In this document: one piece after another, positions 25,480 through 37,244 of the stretch
Position numbering within the stretch: the stretch's first letter is position 1
How the letters are laid out: each line of letters begins with the position of its first letter
Assembly (NCBI GenBank): GCA_002224055.1
Contig: AZLU01000147.1
Location: forward strand, 39,247 to 103,246
Length of the DNA stretch: 64,000 nucleotides
Direction of reading: 5' to 3'
From: Pezizomycotina sp. ARF18
Lineage: Eukaryota; Ascomycota
Made by a program: the position numbers and the translations under genes
The notes under the pieces: generated by a model
Databases searched by the model: none
What the model saw: the letters and a program-made list of their open reading frames with translations, nothing else
What the model was told of the DNA's origin: nothing

Positions 25480-27593
25480 ATGTATAAGCCCGGGATACGG
25501 CCGAAGGACTTCAGGTGGTTCAAATCGTTCCTTACGCACTTGTCCCCTACTTCAAGGAGTCAATACGCGGCGCAGGTTCTGCCACCGCCGTTCGCCACTC
25601 GCATTGTCGCTCCAAAGGCGATCCACAATTCGAGCTACCTTTGCAGCAGCAAGCGATCTATCGGAACCGCTCTGGTACGCTTGAAAGGAGGCGCGCAGCA
25701 TGGCAGCAGCATCACAAGGAGGAATCCAGGAAGGAGCAGAAGAATGATCACAATGTTGGTATATAATCCAAGATGAAAAGAGAAATGTACCGGCTCAATA
25801 CTATTTGTATTCTTGAAATTATTTTCTTTATTTTATTTCTTTTTTCCTGAATATCTCAGGTTAGAACTGTAGTAGATGCTAAATAATAGATTTCTTGTCC
25901 AGGAGAAGGCTACCGCAAATCAGTCAGACGAGCCGGTACCATTCGACCAGAAGAAAGAACCCAAGACGGGATCGAAGCGCGTTCTTCGTAGAGTCAACGA
26001 ACGCAGTTACGAACATACCAAGGTTAGAGGAATTGACAATAAAAAATTCGTGGACAAAAGTCCTTTGTCGCTAACTTTTTCTCCCAATTGCCCGATCTGG
26101 TACCCAGCAAACATGCACAGCGTACTGCACCGCCGAGAAATACGATCTAGACCTTGCCAACTCCCTCCTCGTATCGGTCGGCTACCGTCCTGATCCCGAT
26201 TCGACAGGTCTGGGCAATCAGGTCATTCACCTGCGCCTGCCCTTGGCACCTCATGCCCACTCCGAGCCGTCGGTCGAACAGTTGGTGGACCCCGCCCACG
26301 CCACCTTCGGAGACATCTTCGTCTTTCCTTCGGGCGTCATAGTCGCCTGGGCCATGCCGGAAGCCATCGTCAATAACATCGCGAAGCTGATCAAGCCTTC
26401 GCCGAGGATCCGAAGACCGAGACAGAAACCGAGAACCTCGAGTACGTCGAGAGCTCGCGGCATTTCAAGAGCTTCATGAGAGGTGACGTCATTGTTATCG
26501 GCACGGGCAACGCGAGCGAGGAGGTTCAAATGCAAAGCGCGGGTAGTGACGATGAAGGTAGTGGTAGTGGCAGCGGCAGCGGAGGACAATCGCAGCAGCC
26601 CGTCTACCCGAACCTGGCACAGGGAACGACGACGGTACTAGCCAAGATAGCGTTCTCCTCCGGTCTAGCAAGGTCCACGAAACTTGCGGTCTTGGAGACG
26701 CTGTTGGACAGGTACCTCCAGTCGACGGCCGACATTCCGTCATGATGTGCAATGGGAAGCTCGGAGCGAAAATTACGAGGGGGTTCATGGTCAGAAGACT
26801 GGAGAGCTCATGATGTTCCGCGCGCAGCTGAACTTGTATTCCGAGCTGACCGATTCGCTGCCGGACATATTCTGGGACAGCCGCACGGATTTGGGCCTCG
26901 AGGGCTGCTACCAGGATGTGGCGCGGGAGCTGGACGTCAAGGTCCGCATAAGCCAGCTAACGAGAAGCTCAACTATGCTAGCCAGATTGCCGAGGTGCTC
27001 AGGGAGATGCTCAGTGAAGCTCACGGGTTCAGGCTTGAATGGCTGTGAGTAGATCTTCAATTCTCCATATGCTAACCAAGGTAGCCCGCGCAGCACGATA
27101 ACTAAGTAATTTTGCTGCAGGATAATCCTCCTCATTTTGTTTGAGGTTCTATGTGGCATTCCTAACCTCTTACGTGAAATGGGGTTATTAAAGGATAAAG
27201 ATTCCCAGGTTTGTAGATAACTTTCGACGGCTCTCAATTTTTACTGCCAGGGATTCTAACCTTCCGTTTTTCCTCTAGGATCTCGATGGCGAGTCTGAAG
27301 GCGACGATGCGGACTTTAGGCAAGACATCGACCGTGCCCGCCAGCGCGTTCGTGCTGCTTCACAGTCGCTCGAGAAGATTTTCCAGAACCGCAACCCAAG
27401 CGACGCGAAGCAAAACGAGGAGCTCGCTGAAGCAATGGAAATACTAAAGAAAGCCATCGACCAATCTAACGAAACAACGCTTAGAGTTCGTCGGCTGAGG
27501 GATCAGCTGCGGCAAATTGAGGCCAGGCGAGCAGATGTTTCGCAGATTGTCGCGACTACAGCGAAGCCGACACCGCAAGGGATGGTCTTCTAG
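25480..27593 (+). CDS. DUF155/RMND1-type protein, probably mitochondrial
   Basis: The DUF155 family includes yeast Rmd1 and Mrx10 and human RMND1, inner-membrane proteins tied to mitochondrial translation or meiotic nuclear division. Family blocks: YCTAEKYDLDLANSLL (about 26128), GLGNQVIHLRLPLAPH (about 26210-26258), DIFVFPSGVIVAWAMPEA (about 26311), GDVIVIGTG (about 26482), LMMFRAQLNLYSELTDSLPD (about 26810-26866), and the C-terminal membrane helix starting EWLIIL after the intron at about 27046-27120. A second late intron is at about 27210-27280. After the helix there is an extra charged coiled-coil-like tail of about 100 residues (DADFRQDIDRARQRVRAASQ onward) up to TAG at 27591-27593. The N-terminus is basic and Ser/Arg-rich, fitting a mitochondrial presequence. 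Frame shifts occur near 26400, 26740 and 26960. Confidence 0.85.
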
Positions 27594-28175
27594 CTAGAGT
27601 ACCTAATGATATCAGGAGGTGGGGAGGTTGGTGAACACTACACCTGACTTTATTTCCTTTTCTTTCTCCCCTTTCTTGGCCCTTTTGTGAATAACTTTGT
27701 CATTCGATATCTTGTAAATATACTTTGCATCATCTCTCTACTTCTTTTCTTCATGTGTACAGTCGTTATTTGGCATATTGGGAGGGTTACCACGCATCTC
27801 TGCATTATTTGTATCATATCCAAGCGAATAGTGAGTTAATCAGTAATTCAATATAAAAAAAACATAAATAAAATTCTAAAGTGACTATCAAAAATCCATT
27901 CAGCAGTAGTCTGGACCCTATGAATTAGGACTAAACAATTTATTACCGTATCTTATTATTTTTTCATAACTAATCAACTTGTATATAATAAACTATTTCG
28001 AGGGACAGAAGCATCAGGAGTCAGATAAAGTGTAAAAGGGACGAGAAGGTATATATGCATATGGGTATTATTTACATTCAATACTCGAAAGCTATAGAGT
28101 ATGAAAATATTCTTAGAATAGGAGGAAATATGAGAATAATACCTCAAAATAAGACTGAGCCATATGTTTACATAT

Positions 28176-29252
28176 TTATAGCTTCGATGTCGAGATAGCT
28201 TCCTTGGGTTCAAGCTCTTTGCCCACGAAGCTTATATCGTTGATCTCCGTCCACTCCGAGAGTTCCATCCCCTTTAGGAAGGCTCCGATAGATTTACTGT
28301 AGGTGAACACACGTGTTGTTAACTACCGTCTCAGGCAAAGCTAGCATTTTTTGGACCTCTCAGCAAGATAAGTGTACTTACGCCATCTGACTAGCCTCTT
28401 TTGATTTCGCGTGTTTCGCGAACGCGGCCGCATTCCGGTACCGTTCGAAGACGAATATCTCATCGGGCGCCTTCTTGCGGGTCATGAACGTGTACGTCAG
28501 GGTATCGGGTTCGTTGTCGCGCACCAATCGGCAAAGGACTAAAAGTCTATAACTTAGCACAACATCAAAAATATTTATTTATTTATCTCACGGAACAAAA
28601 GATATACGAACGCAAAACGGCAACTGCGTCATCCCTCTTCCCTTCCTTAACCGTCATCTTTGCGAAAACGACGAGGACGTCTTTGTCGCCGGTAGCGCTG
28701 GATGATTCACCGCCTCTGGACGCGAAGCCGCCTTGCTGGACGGGTACAGCGTTATGAGTTCATCTTGCTTCTCGCTGATCTTTTCTAGGGAGTCCCGGAA
28801 CTTTTGGTAAAGCGGGTGCTCCAGTTGGCGTGATAGTGCTGCCTTCTCGCCGTATCTGCTCCGTTGGGCATAGGTGTTTTGTCAGCAGCGAAATCGAATG
28901 ATTGTTTTCCGGGCGATTCTTCGATCTAAACGGAGGATTCTTGCAAGAAAAACTAACATTTCGATACCCGCGACCACATTTGGCGATTTCTTCAGGTAAG
29001 GGTTCCGCGCTCCTTTCCTCTTTGACGGTTCGAAATATGAGAATGACGAGCACGACGAAACTTTCGAGTTCCGGATGAAGGGTTGTGTTGTTTTTATGAC
29101 GGGTAAAAGCTAGGCAAAGAATAAAATACACCAAATTTCAGGGTCAAAAGGACGTAAGGCAACGGAATATTCGAATTGTCTTACATCTGGATTGACTTGG
29201 GATATAGGACCGCAAATAGTGCGATTTCCTCCGGGGTACTAGCGCTCGACAT
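28176..29252 (-). CDS. ABM-fold (antibiotic biosynthesis monooxygenase-like) protein, probably two-domain
   Basis: The start at 29252 reads MSSASTPEEIALFAVLYPKS, a typical first strand of an ABM dimeric alpha/beta barrel. A second ABM unit follows: VLVVFAKMTVKEGKRDDAV (about 28610-28680) and DTLTYTFMTRKKAPDEIFVFERY (about 28435-28507), then KEASQMA and, after an intron at about 28300-28385, a tail ending in TAA at 28176-28178. Other introns lie near 29184-29135 and 28620-28560. The family includes small quinone or heme-type monooxygenases and many proteins of unknown substrate, so no reaction can be assigned. An upstream in-frame ATG at 29375 would add a 41-residue N-terminus. Confidence 0.72.
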
Positions 29253-29835
29253 TTTTCGTAACGCAAGGGTCAGAGATTGTATAGCGAAAGTCGAGAGGGG
29301 ATCTAGATTTGAGGACGTGTTCGATATCTTTGGCGAAAGCTCGAACCGGATTTGATGGTGATGCTTCGGCGGCACCTGTCACGTTTTTATTGCGAATTGT
29401 CCCCGCCATTATTTAATGGCCTTTTTCCTTCAGCCGAGGCTGAATATTGAGCCATGAGATTTTTCTTTCTTTTTCACCACGGCCTCCCTGCAGGCGGCTG
29501 CAGTGCAGCTTGTCGAAAAGTTCCGGCGGAACTGGTCTTCCTTATCTTATCGTCTAGGCGAAGGAGCTATTGAACTAAGCCGTTGTTATATGTTTCGTCA
29601 TATAGGTGGGAATCGGCCCATTTCAAGTCTGAAAGTTGGTGCACAAGTCTACAAAGGATTTCATTGTATTGCCAGCTACTTAGACACGGACGTGCGGAAG
29701 GAAACAATACTGCATTCATGCGAGCAAGCAGTTATTCTTATTTTCAAGCGTCACGGTCGTTATTTATTATTATTACATACAAACAGAAAAGAAACAATAC
29801 TTTTTCTCCACAGGCAAATGTACGAATATAATTCT

Positions 29836-30845
29836 TCACGCTTTCGTTGCTCTCCAGGCGCTCCTCAAGCCCACAAAGCTACTAACGCTCCCGGCGAGAC
29901 CCAGCATGCCGTCGTTGATATCCTTAAAAACGGGAAAATTCAATGCGAAGGCTGGGAAGAGGGCGTCGGAGGCGGCCCGAGTATCTGCAGCTGGACTTCC
30001 TTTGACTCGCTCTGGAGAGCCTTAACGGCCGTTTCGTTGATTTTCTTCTTGTCAGCCTCTTCTGGGGTTCCGGACGATCCCTCAGACTTAAGCTTCAAGA
30101 GGCTTAATATTCTCGTACGGATCCGGTAGAGGCGATATATACCGCCCAAGATGGAAGCGATAAGGGCCCACAGCCAAATATAAAAGCCAGCTTCTCAAGA
30201 AGCTTTAGCTTCGGTACACTGCAGATGCCAGCATCTGATAACTATATATTAAAATATATATATATATATTTAGCAAAATTGTATCCCTTTTACGGAGATA
30301 AACCTAGAGTACTGTGTATAAACTTACGTAGGTAGTGCTGTCGACCGTCGAGAACGCTGCAAAGCCGGCGTGCTGCGCAATGGCTGTCCACTTGTCGACA
30401 ATGTCCGCCTGGGACGAGTCCGTGATAGCTTGCATGAGGGCCCGCAGGCTGCAATGTTATTGCCGAAGCGGAGCAGCTTCCGCGAAAGACCGAACTGCTT
30501 CCTAATGGCTGCAAGGCCACGCGGTTGCCCGGCAGGCCGACTCTGCGAGGGGCATTGTGCGAATAGAAAGCGATAAACCGGAGACGAACTGGACCGTGCG
30601 GATAAGCTTATCAACGCCGCCTGTTTCAAAAGATACCATTAGTATATTGTTGGACTATGCTTATATAAGACTGAAACAGTAAAATTATATAGAAATAAGT
30701 AAATATATATATAGATAAATCCAAAATCGAGGAGGATCGTACTGGTGCTTTCTAATAGGCGGATCACTCTTGATAGTGTAGGATCATGGATCAACAATCG
30801 AAGAGTCCATTCATTGTCGAGGCTCTTAGCCTTGCCCGAGACCAT
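29836..30845 (-). CDS. PEX11: peroxisomal membrane protein PEX11-like
   Basis: PEX11 elongates and divides peroxisomes. The start at 30845 (MVSGKAKSLDNEWTL) is followed by an intron at about 30750-30624, then VDKLIRTVQF and KQFGLSRKLLRFGNNI (about 30455-30510), the amphipathic region of the family. Next comes a region reading KWTAIAQHAGFAAFSTVDS, and after another intron an AT-repeat-flanked exon with a hydrophobic segment ASILGGIYRLYRI. The C-terminus DGMLGLAGSVSSFVGL...W ends at TGA 29836-29838 and matches the usual PEX11 ending. Frame shifts are needed near 30540, 30430 and 29950. Confidence 0.82.
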
Positions 30846-30849
30846 ATGA

Positions 30850-32905
30850 TTTCATACTGGAAGGAATGATATTCTATATATCCCGTTTAAGCTGTTTTTA
30901 ATAATCTACAAAGGATTGAAAATATCGTCTACTAGGCGATCGAGGAAGGTGAGGAGGTCTAGGCCAATTGGTGGTAGTTGTGATTTCCATCATGAATAAG
31001 ATAAATAAATAAAATAGAATAGAATAGAATGAAAATAAAAAAAAAAAAATAAATAAGGAAAAAAAAAAAGTAATGAAAGAGGGAGCGAAGGAGGAGGAAT
31101 CGAATATATAAAGAAATACTGGTACTAAGAAGTATCTGGCGGTGTACCTGTAAACCTTCTCTATAGGTTGCATTCGTTTAATTGGGGGAAGAACTTCTAG
31201 AAGGTTTATCGCTTTGGGTGCAACGACCACCCAATTTCTGGGGGAACTCATCTGCAACATCAGCATGCGGTTACATCCGCCCTAAGAGAACGAGAACGAA
31301 ATAGGTGGGTTGGATACTAAGTATATATGGTAAGGAAAATTATTACCTTTTCTTGTCGCAGAATAAAGAGGGAGAATTCGTTGGAAAATTTCTCTCTCCC
31401 TTTGTAGCGCAACATGACGTTTTGACGTAGCAGATCGTCGTAGTATCGACAGTCAAGTACTACCGCCGCTTCCGCTATCGAGAGAAAAGAGAGAGCGAAA
31501 GAACTTACTTCATACTATAATAAATTACCATCTTTTGTATCTTCTCTCTTCCCTTCGCCCTTGATCCAACAATCTCGAAACTAGCCCCTCAACTGAACAA
31601 TCTCTCCATTTTCGACTCGACCAACAGGACGTGCAGGAGAGGACCCGTTGCTTTCCCACTGGTTGGGTGCAATTGAGTATATATACCGGTACATGCAGCA
31701 AGGGTGACCCGCTTCCGTAAACTCTATAAAGCTTTGTTGAGAATTGACAGCTCGGTATGCCCTCCTCTAGCAGGGTTTGTTAGCGAAACCGGCCTGGTCG
31801 CAGTGGCAGGAAAAAAAAAAACCCTCAATATATATAATGGCAAGTCGGTATTTAGCACGGAGCTTCTCCAGCCAAAATTCCCGGGGCGAAGTGATTGAGC
31901 CGACGATGCCCCCGTAATACGGGCCGAGAATTTTCTTTATTTCTTTCTTTCTTTCCTTAAAAAAAAAAAAAAAAAAAAAGCTTATTTGAGATTATCCCTC
32001 AAGCAAACGGGCGGGGCCGTATCGGGGTTTTTTTTTTTTTTTTTTCGGATGGAACGCTTTGGTGAAATTAACGAAATACTAGTTGTGGCTGGTTTTTCCA
32101 CCGCCTTCTTTCAATCCTTCAGATCAAGCTCCACAAAATTCCTGTTATACTTTACAAATTGGACAGATATTCATTTCGTTAAAAGTATGAATTTCAACTA
32201 GATTGAAGAGGTACTTAGATAGCTCTTGGGGACTGCAAACTGATATACCCTGGAGGTTAAGTTAAAAGAGGTGGAACATCTCTGAATATATTGAGTACTA
32301 GCAATTGGAACTTGGCTTGGAGGCACTGTCCCAATTCCCAAGCGAGGACAGTAGAAGCATGTATGGGCTACTCATTTAGCGATACCTCGAAGTAGGGGAT
32401 CAAGAAGGGAAGAAGCTTAAAACGGTTTACTAGCAGCACTCCGGGATAAACGCTAATAAAATAATTACACAGATTCATAATGCTAGGAGGCAGTCTTTTG
32501 GTGTTTCCATCGTCCTAGTGCGGGGATTCTGTCATTCAACTTAACTCTTGATAACAGGTAAATAAGTAAGTATTGATGCTGCTGGTAAATGATAACAGCT
32601 ATTTTGTTACTTCGAGGCAGCAAAAATGATTTTTGATATAACCGGTTTAACAACTTTGGAGCCGCACGGCATTTTTCCAGTCAAAAAAGGACATACTTAC
32701 TAGGTACTTAAGTAAGTAAGTAAGTGCCTTTATACAAATACAACACAACTTTTTCGACGGTGGCAAGGCAAAGCAGAGAAAAAGGCGGGGCCTATTTTGC
32801 GGGGAGAAAATAGTTGTATATACACCCACTTACTACTGAAGTAGTTACTACTACTCTACTTGACTTACTCATTCATATATATATATACTCTCACCCAATC
32901 AACCC

Positions 32906-32937
<32 letters not shown>

Positions 32938-33730
32938 AAAAGGCTTACGAATCAAAGTATCTCATTCCCATTCCCTTCCCTTCTTTCCCCCCTTCATTCC
33001 TCATATTATTATTATCATTATTATTTTCTACCGCCTTCAACCTCCGTACTTCTTTCTATAATCCCTTCTTTCCATCTTATTCCATCTCAAGTCTCTATCG
33101 TCGTCTATCGTGTATTTGTTGTTCTCATATACACTACTTACTTCCCTTTGCGAGTCGGGGAGTTCTTTATTTTTTTCACTTCCTTGGGCACACTGGATAA
33201 TGTGGTGAATTACGTACGCCTGGTTACGCTGTCCCTCCACGCAAGCTCTCTCCCCGATCCGATCCTTTTCCTACGGAAAAAGTACTCAGCCTTCTTTTTC
33301 CATTAGAAAAGGCCACTCAAGCTTCCTATCTTATTTTTTTCTTTAATCTTGTTGAAATTTCCTTCCCTCTTCCTCTTCTAAAATACATTTAACGGTATTT
33401 AAGTGGAAATTCTTTTTATCTCTCTCTCTCTCTCTCTTTTTTTTTAATACTGTTCTTGTCGGTTTTGGACCCTGTTTCGTTTCACGGAGGCAATACCTCA
33501 TCTATTTCCCCATTTGTTGCCGTTCTCTTGATACACTTGATACAGTCACTTGTTTAATCTCCGTTCATCATCAGCATCATCAAATATCCATATTTATTTA
33601 TTTATTTTTATTATTTGCTAGTTTCTTTCTTCTTGTTACTTTTGATATCGCCTGTTCTCTGAGCTACGAACTCTCGTAGCTTATATTTGTTTATATTATC
33701 CATAAACTTCGGAAAGAGAGAACGAGGTCA
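30850..33730. other. gene-free stretch with pyrimidine and homopolymer tracts
   Basis: No supportable gene. It contains an A21 run (31959-31979), a T18 run (32028-32045), an A30 run (32907-32936) and long CT-rich segments (33330-33480), the last probably the promoter and leader of the next gene. Open frames here encode low-complexity peptides. Confidence 0.5.
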
Positions 33731-33732
33731 AC

Positions 33733-36700
33733 ATGTCTCTCCATTCGAATAACCGATCCCGTCCCCTCGCCCCGTTCGCCACCCCGCCCTAGATCCCCCA
33801 GAACAACGACTTTTCAGGTCCGAGGCCTTGCGAGACCTGAAGTCACGCTGTTACACCGGGAGTACGATAGTTTCATCAGGGAACACCCTGAGGCTACCTT
33901 GACTTACGTGGATGACGACGATGGCGAGCTCATTACGGTAAGGCATTTTGAATTGTTGTTGTGTAAAGCAACTAAGCTAACTGATCTTGGATATTTAGGT
34001 CGGCTCCGCAGATGAACTCCATTCCAGGGTTCTAGAACTCTTATCGTATCCTCCTCCACCGCCGCCCGCAATTTTCGATGTACAATCGCCCTCTGGAATA
34101 GAGCAATGGACGAGAGCATTCGGTGTGCCACGATCTTCTCGGGAAGCTGCCGAGCTCCCGGCCCACCTCAAATCTTCCAGTTAGAGACGTTGTCGGCAAC
34201 GCTTCCAGTGAGCATACGGACAAACCAGTGGAGCTGCCAATGTCCCGGAATCGGTCGAAGAACTCAAGACGAACCAGCCTTACGTGGAAGATGTTGAGGA
34301 CGCAGATCAGCAGGCACTAGAGAAGGAACCCAAGGGAAAAGAAAGGGAACAAGAGGCACCCAAACCTCTGCGCCTCATATATTACCCCGCGAAGCATCTC
34401 CAGAACCAGAACCCGAACCTTTGATCGCTTCCTTTGAAGCTGAAATTCAGCGTATCCTCGAGAGGCTCTTTCTTCGCCTCCCATGTCCCCTCGTCCCTCA
34501 GTCCAAGACCAATGGAGGAGGAAGATACTCCCGTGGATAACGAAATTTCGGCTGCAGCCATAAATGCTGAGGAAGAGAGGCAGGCTGAAAGTACGGAACC
34601 ACAGCCGCAAGGCGCGAATGCTGGAGAGGTGATATCGGATGTTTTCAGTGCGATGATGCAGTCCATGTACAAAGTAGCCCAAGAGGTTCAAAGTCAAGCC
34701 TCCAGCATTTCCGGATGAGCGAAGAAAATACGGCTTCGGCCTGCCAACAGGCGGATGCTATCAATGCCGCAGTGCAGAACTTTATCAAACAATTTGCCGA
34801 ACAGATGCACACGATCGCAAACGAAGCTATAACATCCGCTCGACAGCCGCTCTCGAGCCCCAATCACCCCGTGACTGTTGTCAGGACATTTGCCGAGAGC
34901 GTTGGGCATGCTGCGCGGAGAATGTGAACCGTCTTAAAGAAGAGCTAGCAAATGTAGGGCCGATGCAGGCGCTGAAGCTCGCAGGGCTGGAGAGGAATTA
35001 AAGAAGGCAGCTCTGCTCCTCGGAAAGACTGGACGGGTGGTTGGTAAGTTGCGGGCGAAGGCGCGGATTGGTAAGCGGTCTTGCTGGTGGTTTGGTCAGG
35101 AACATCGGCAGCGCCCAGTTCCGTCAGACTGTCGAGGCTCCCAAAGAACCAGAGTCCGAGGAGAAGGTGGAAGCCAAGGCGACGAAAAGGAGGCTGCGTT
35201 GAATATTGACGCATCTACCGATGTCGAATTGGTCACTCTGGCAGCTCCCTGTCCCCTCCTACGGAATTTGATCAAATCTTAGCATTGCGTTCTGTGCCGC
35301 CCGAGCCTATGGAACCGCAACACGGAAATGTATATGCGCCTACTCCACCGCCGCCACCACCCCTCCAGGTCCGCCGTTCGCGGACGGATTCCGCAGGCCA
35401 TTTGGCTATGTTAGCCCCCGGGCCCCATATCCGCGTGGGATGCCCATCAGGTTGACGGAAGTAGACGGGGCTGAGAAGAGCCTCCAAAGCGTTGCTTCTG
35501 AAGGCAGCCGAAAGAAGATGGATTTGTCATCGTCTTCCTCTGATTCTTCAGACTCTGAAGAGGATACCCGGCCGAGCGGTTATCAGTACGTACGTCCTGG
35601 GAACAGGGAGAGGGAGGCTTGGAATAGGGCCGCTACGTTTGACCCTTCAGCGGATCCGTTTAGGCGTGGTGTCCACCACAACAACCACAGCGGGAACTGG
35701 AGGAATGTCCAGCGCCGCGGGAAATGGGACCACCGCGGACGCCGCTTCTCATCTTCAAACGATAACAAAGATGCCCCTGCCATGAGCACGGGTGACACTC
35801 ATGGATCGAGGTTTGGCGCGCCAGTTCAGTCTGTGCCTAGAGATCCTTTCCTGCCCGCTTATTGGCAACCCCATCCACCGCCGCCTCCGCCGCCGCCGAA
35901 ACCGGCAAATTTCAGGGGAATGGCGGCGCCTCCGCCACCACCTCTTCATCCTGTTCAAACATTTCCCCAGTCAGTGGACAGCCGTCCGCGCGATCAATTT
36001 GCTGATAACTCAAGGGGCCGTAAGAGATATACCAGTTACATCCCGGGAGCATACTCTAGGACACTCAGCGATACCGACAGTGATGACGGTTCTAGTGTCG
36101 GGCCCGATCGTAAGCATAAAGGTAAACAGAAGGTGCAGAAAGCCCGAGATGACGCTACGCTCCCATCAGCCCTCTCTAGCCAATCATTCCGAATGGGCTC
36201 TGATGCCGGTGCCGGGGAACCTCCCGGTGTGACCTTCCTGGTCTCAGGAAGATCAAGACAACAACCGATGCGTTCGGAAGAGAATCTTCTGGACCCAGAC
36301 CTTGGTTGGCTCCCTGGAACAACAGTAACAGCAACGACAGTAATAATAGTAATACATTGCCGGATGAGCAACCTCGATCACCTAGCGGAGAGGATGTTAT
36401 GCGTCGATTTCCATCTCTCTCTGAATTGAATGACAGTCTCATCTTCTCCCAGACTTCGTCTCCCCCAGGCAATGTCCCGTCTCTCACGGGCGGGTTCGAG
36501 CGACTGACATTGGCATCGCCACACTCCTCGATCTCAAACTGCGTGCCGCCTCCAATACCTGTCGATCCAGCCGTTGAACCGGCCTTGTCTCCAAATCCGT
36601 TCAATTATTTGATAGCCCCTTCGATCCCTCCTGCTCCAATGAACCCGTTTACTAGCTATTCTGCGGAAGCTGGACCGAGTGTTCGCCTGCCTGGAGGGTT

Positions 36701-37244
36701 TCCCTTGGATGAAAATGAGGACGGTGACGCCTGCGCGACGCCAGTCCCGCGTTTTGCACGTGTCGAATCCGATGATTTGCGAGAGGCGGAGCGCATGAGA
36801 CTTGTGGAAAGCGTCGAGGAAAGCATTCGCAACTCCGGTGCAAGTATCGTGGGTGGCGGAGCTTCGTCGAGCCCCATGAGTGTCACTATCGAAGAGGTTC
36901 CCGATGAATCCGAGGCTCTTAATGCCCTAATCGCGGCTCCTATCCCTTATTCTGCTCCTCCACTTCAACAGTTCTCTGCTCCTTCTCCCCCGCAACCAGC
37001 TTTCGCCGGCGAAGATGTTGTAGAGAAGTGCGTCAAGACTTTGATCGAGCTTGGCTACGTCGAAGTCGGCACTGAGAGGCTGAGAATGTTCTCTGAGTTG
37101 GCACAAGGATCCGTTGAGGATGCCGTTGATATGCTGGAGGAAGAGAGGCACAACTGGGTCCAGTACTGGCAGCAGGCTGGTAGAGATTCTCAGCAGCAGC
37201 AGCAGCAGCAGCATAACTTGATACCCAGGCGACCCTCCATTTAG
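33733..37244 (+). CDS. PB1- and UBA-domain protein, possible selective-autophagy receptor
   Basis: The N-terminus has a PB1-like block: EVTLLHREYDSFIREHPEAT and TYVDDDDGELIT, then VGSADELHSRVLELL after an intron at 33938-33998. The OPCA-type acidic run DDDDGE is clear. The middle is long and disordered: charged helical stretches at 34500-34990, then a Pro-rich part with poly-Pro (about 35860-35960). The end has a UBA domain, VVEKCVKTLIELGYV and AQGSVEDAVDMLEEE (about 37018-37146), followed by a short poly-Gln and the stop at 37242-37244. PB1 plus UBA is the p62/NBR1 arrangement, but I see no ZZ finger or FW domain in the middle, so receptor function is inference. One-base shifts occur near 33790, 34180, 34430, 34720 and 36300. 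Confidence 0.72.

Noticed and set aside
29503-30129. Plus-strand open frame of 208 codons
   Set aside because: It lies antisense to the PEX11 exons, and the minus strand carries the recognisable family motifs.
32814-33306. Open frames of 128 and 148 codons with poly-Lys
   Set aside because: They run through an A30 tract and CT-rich leader and have no conserved block.
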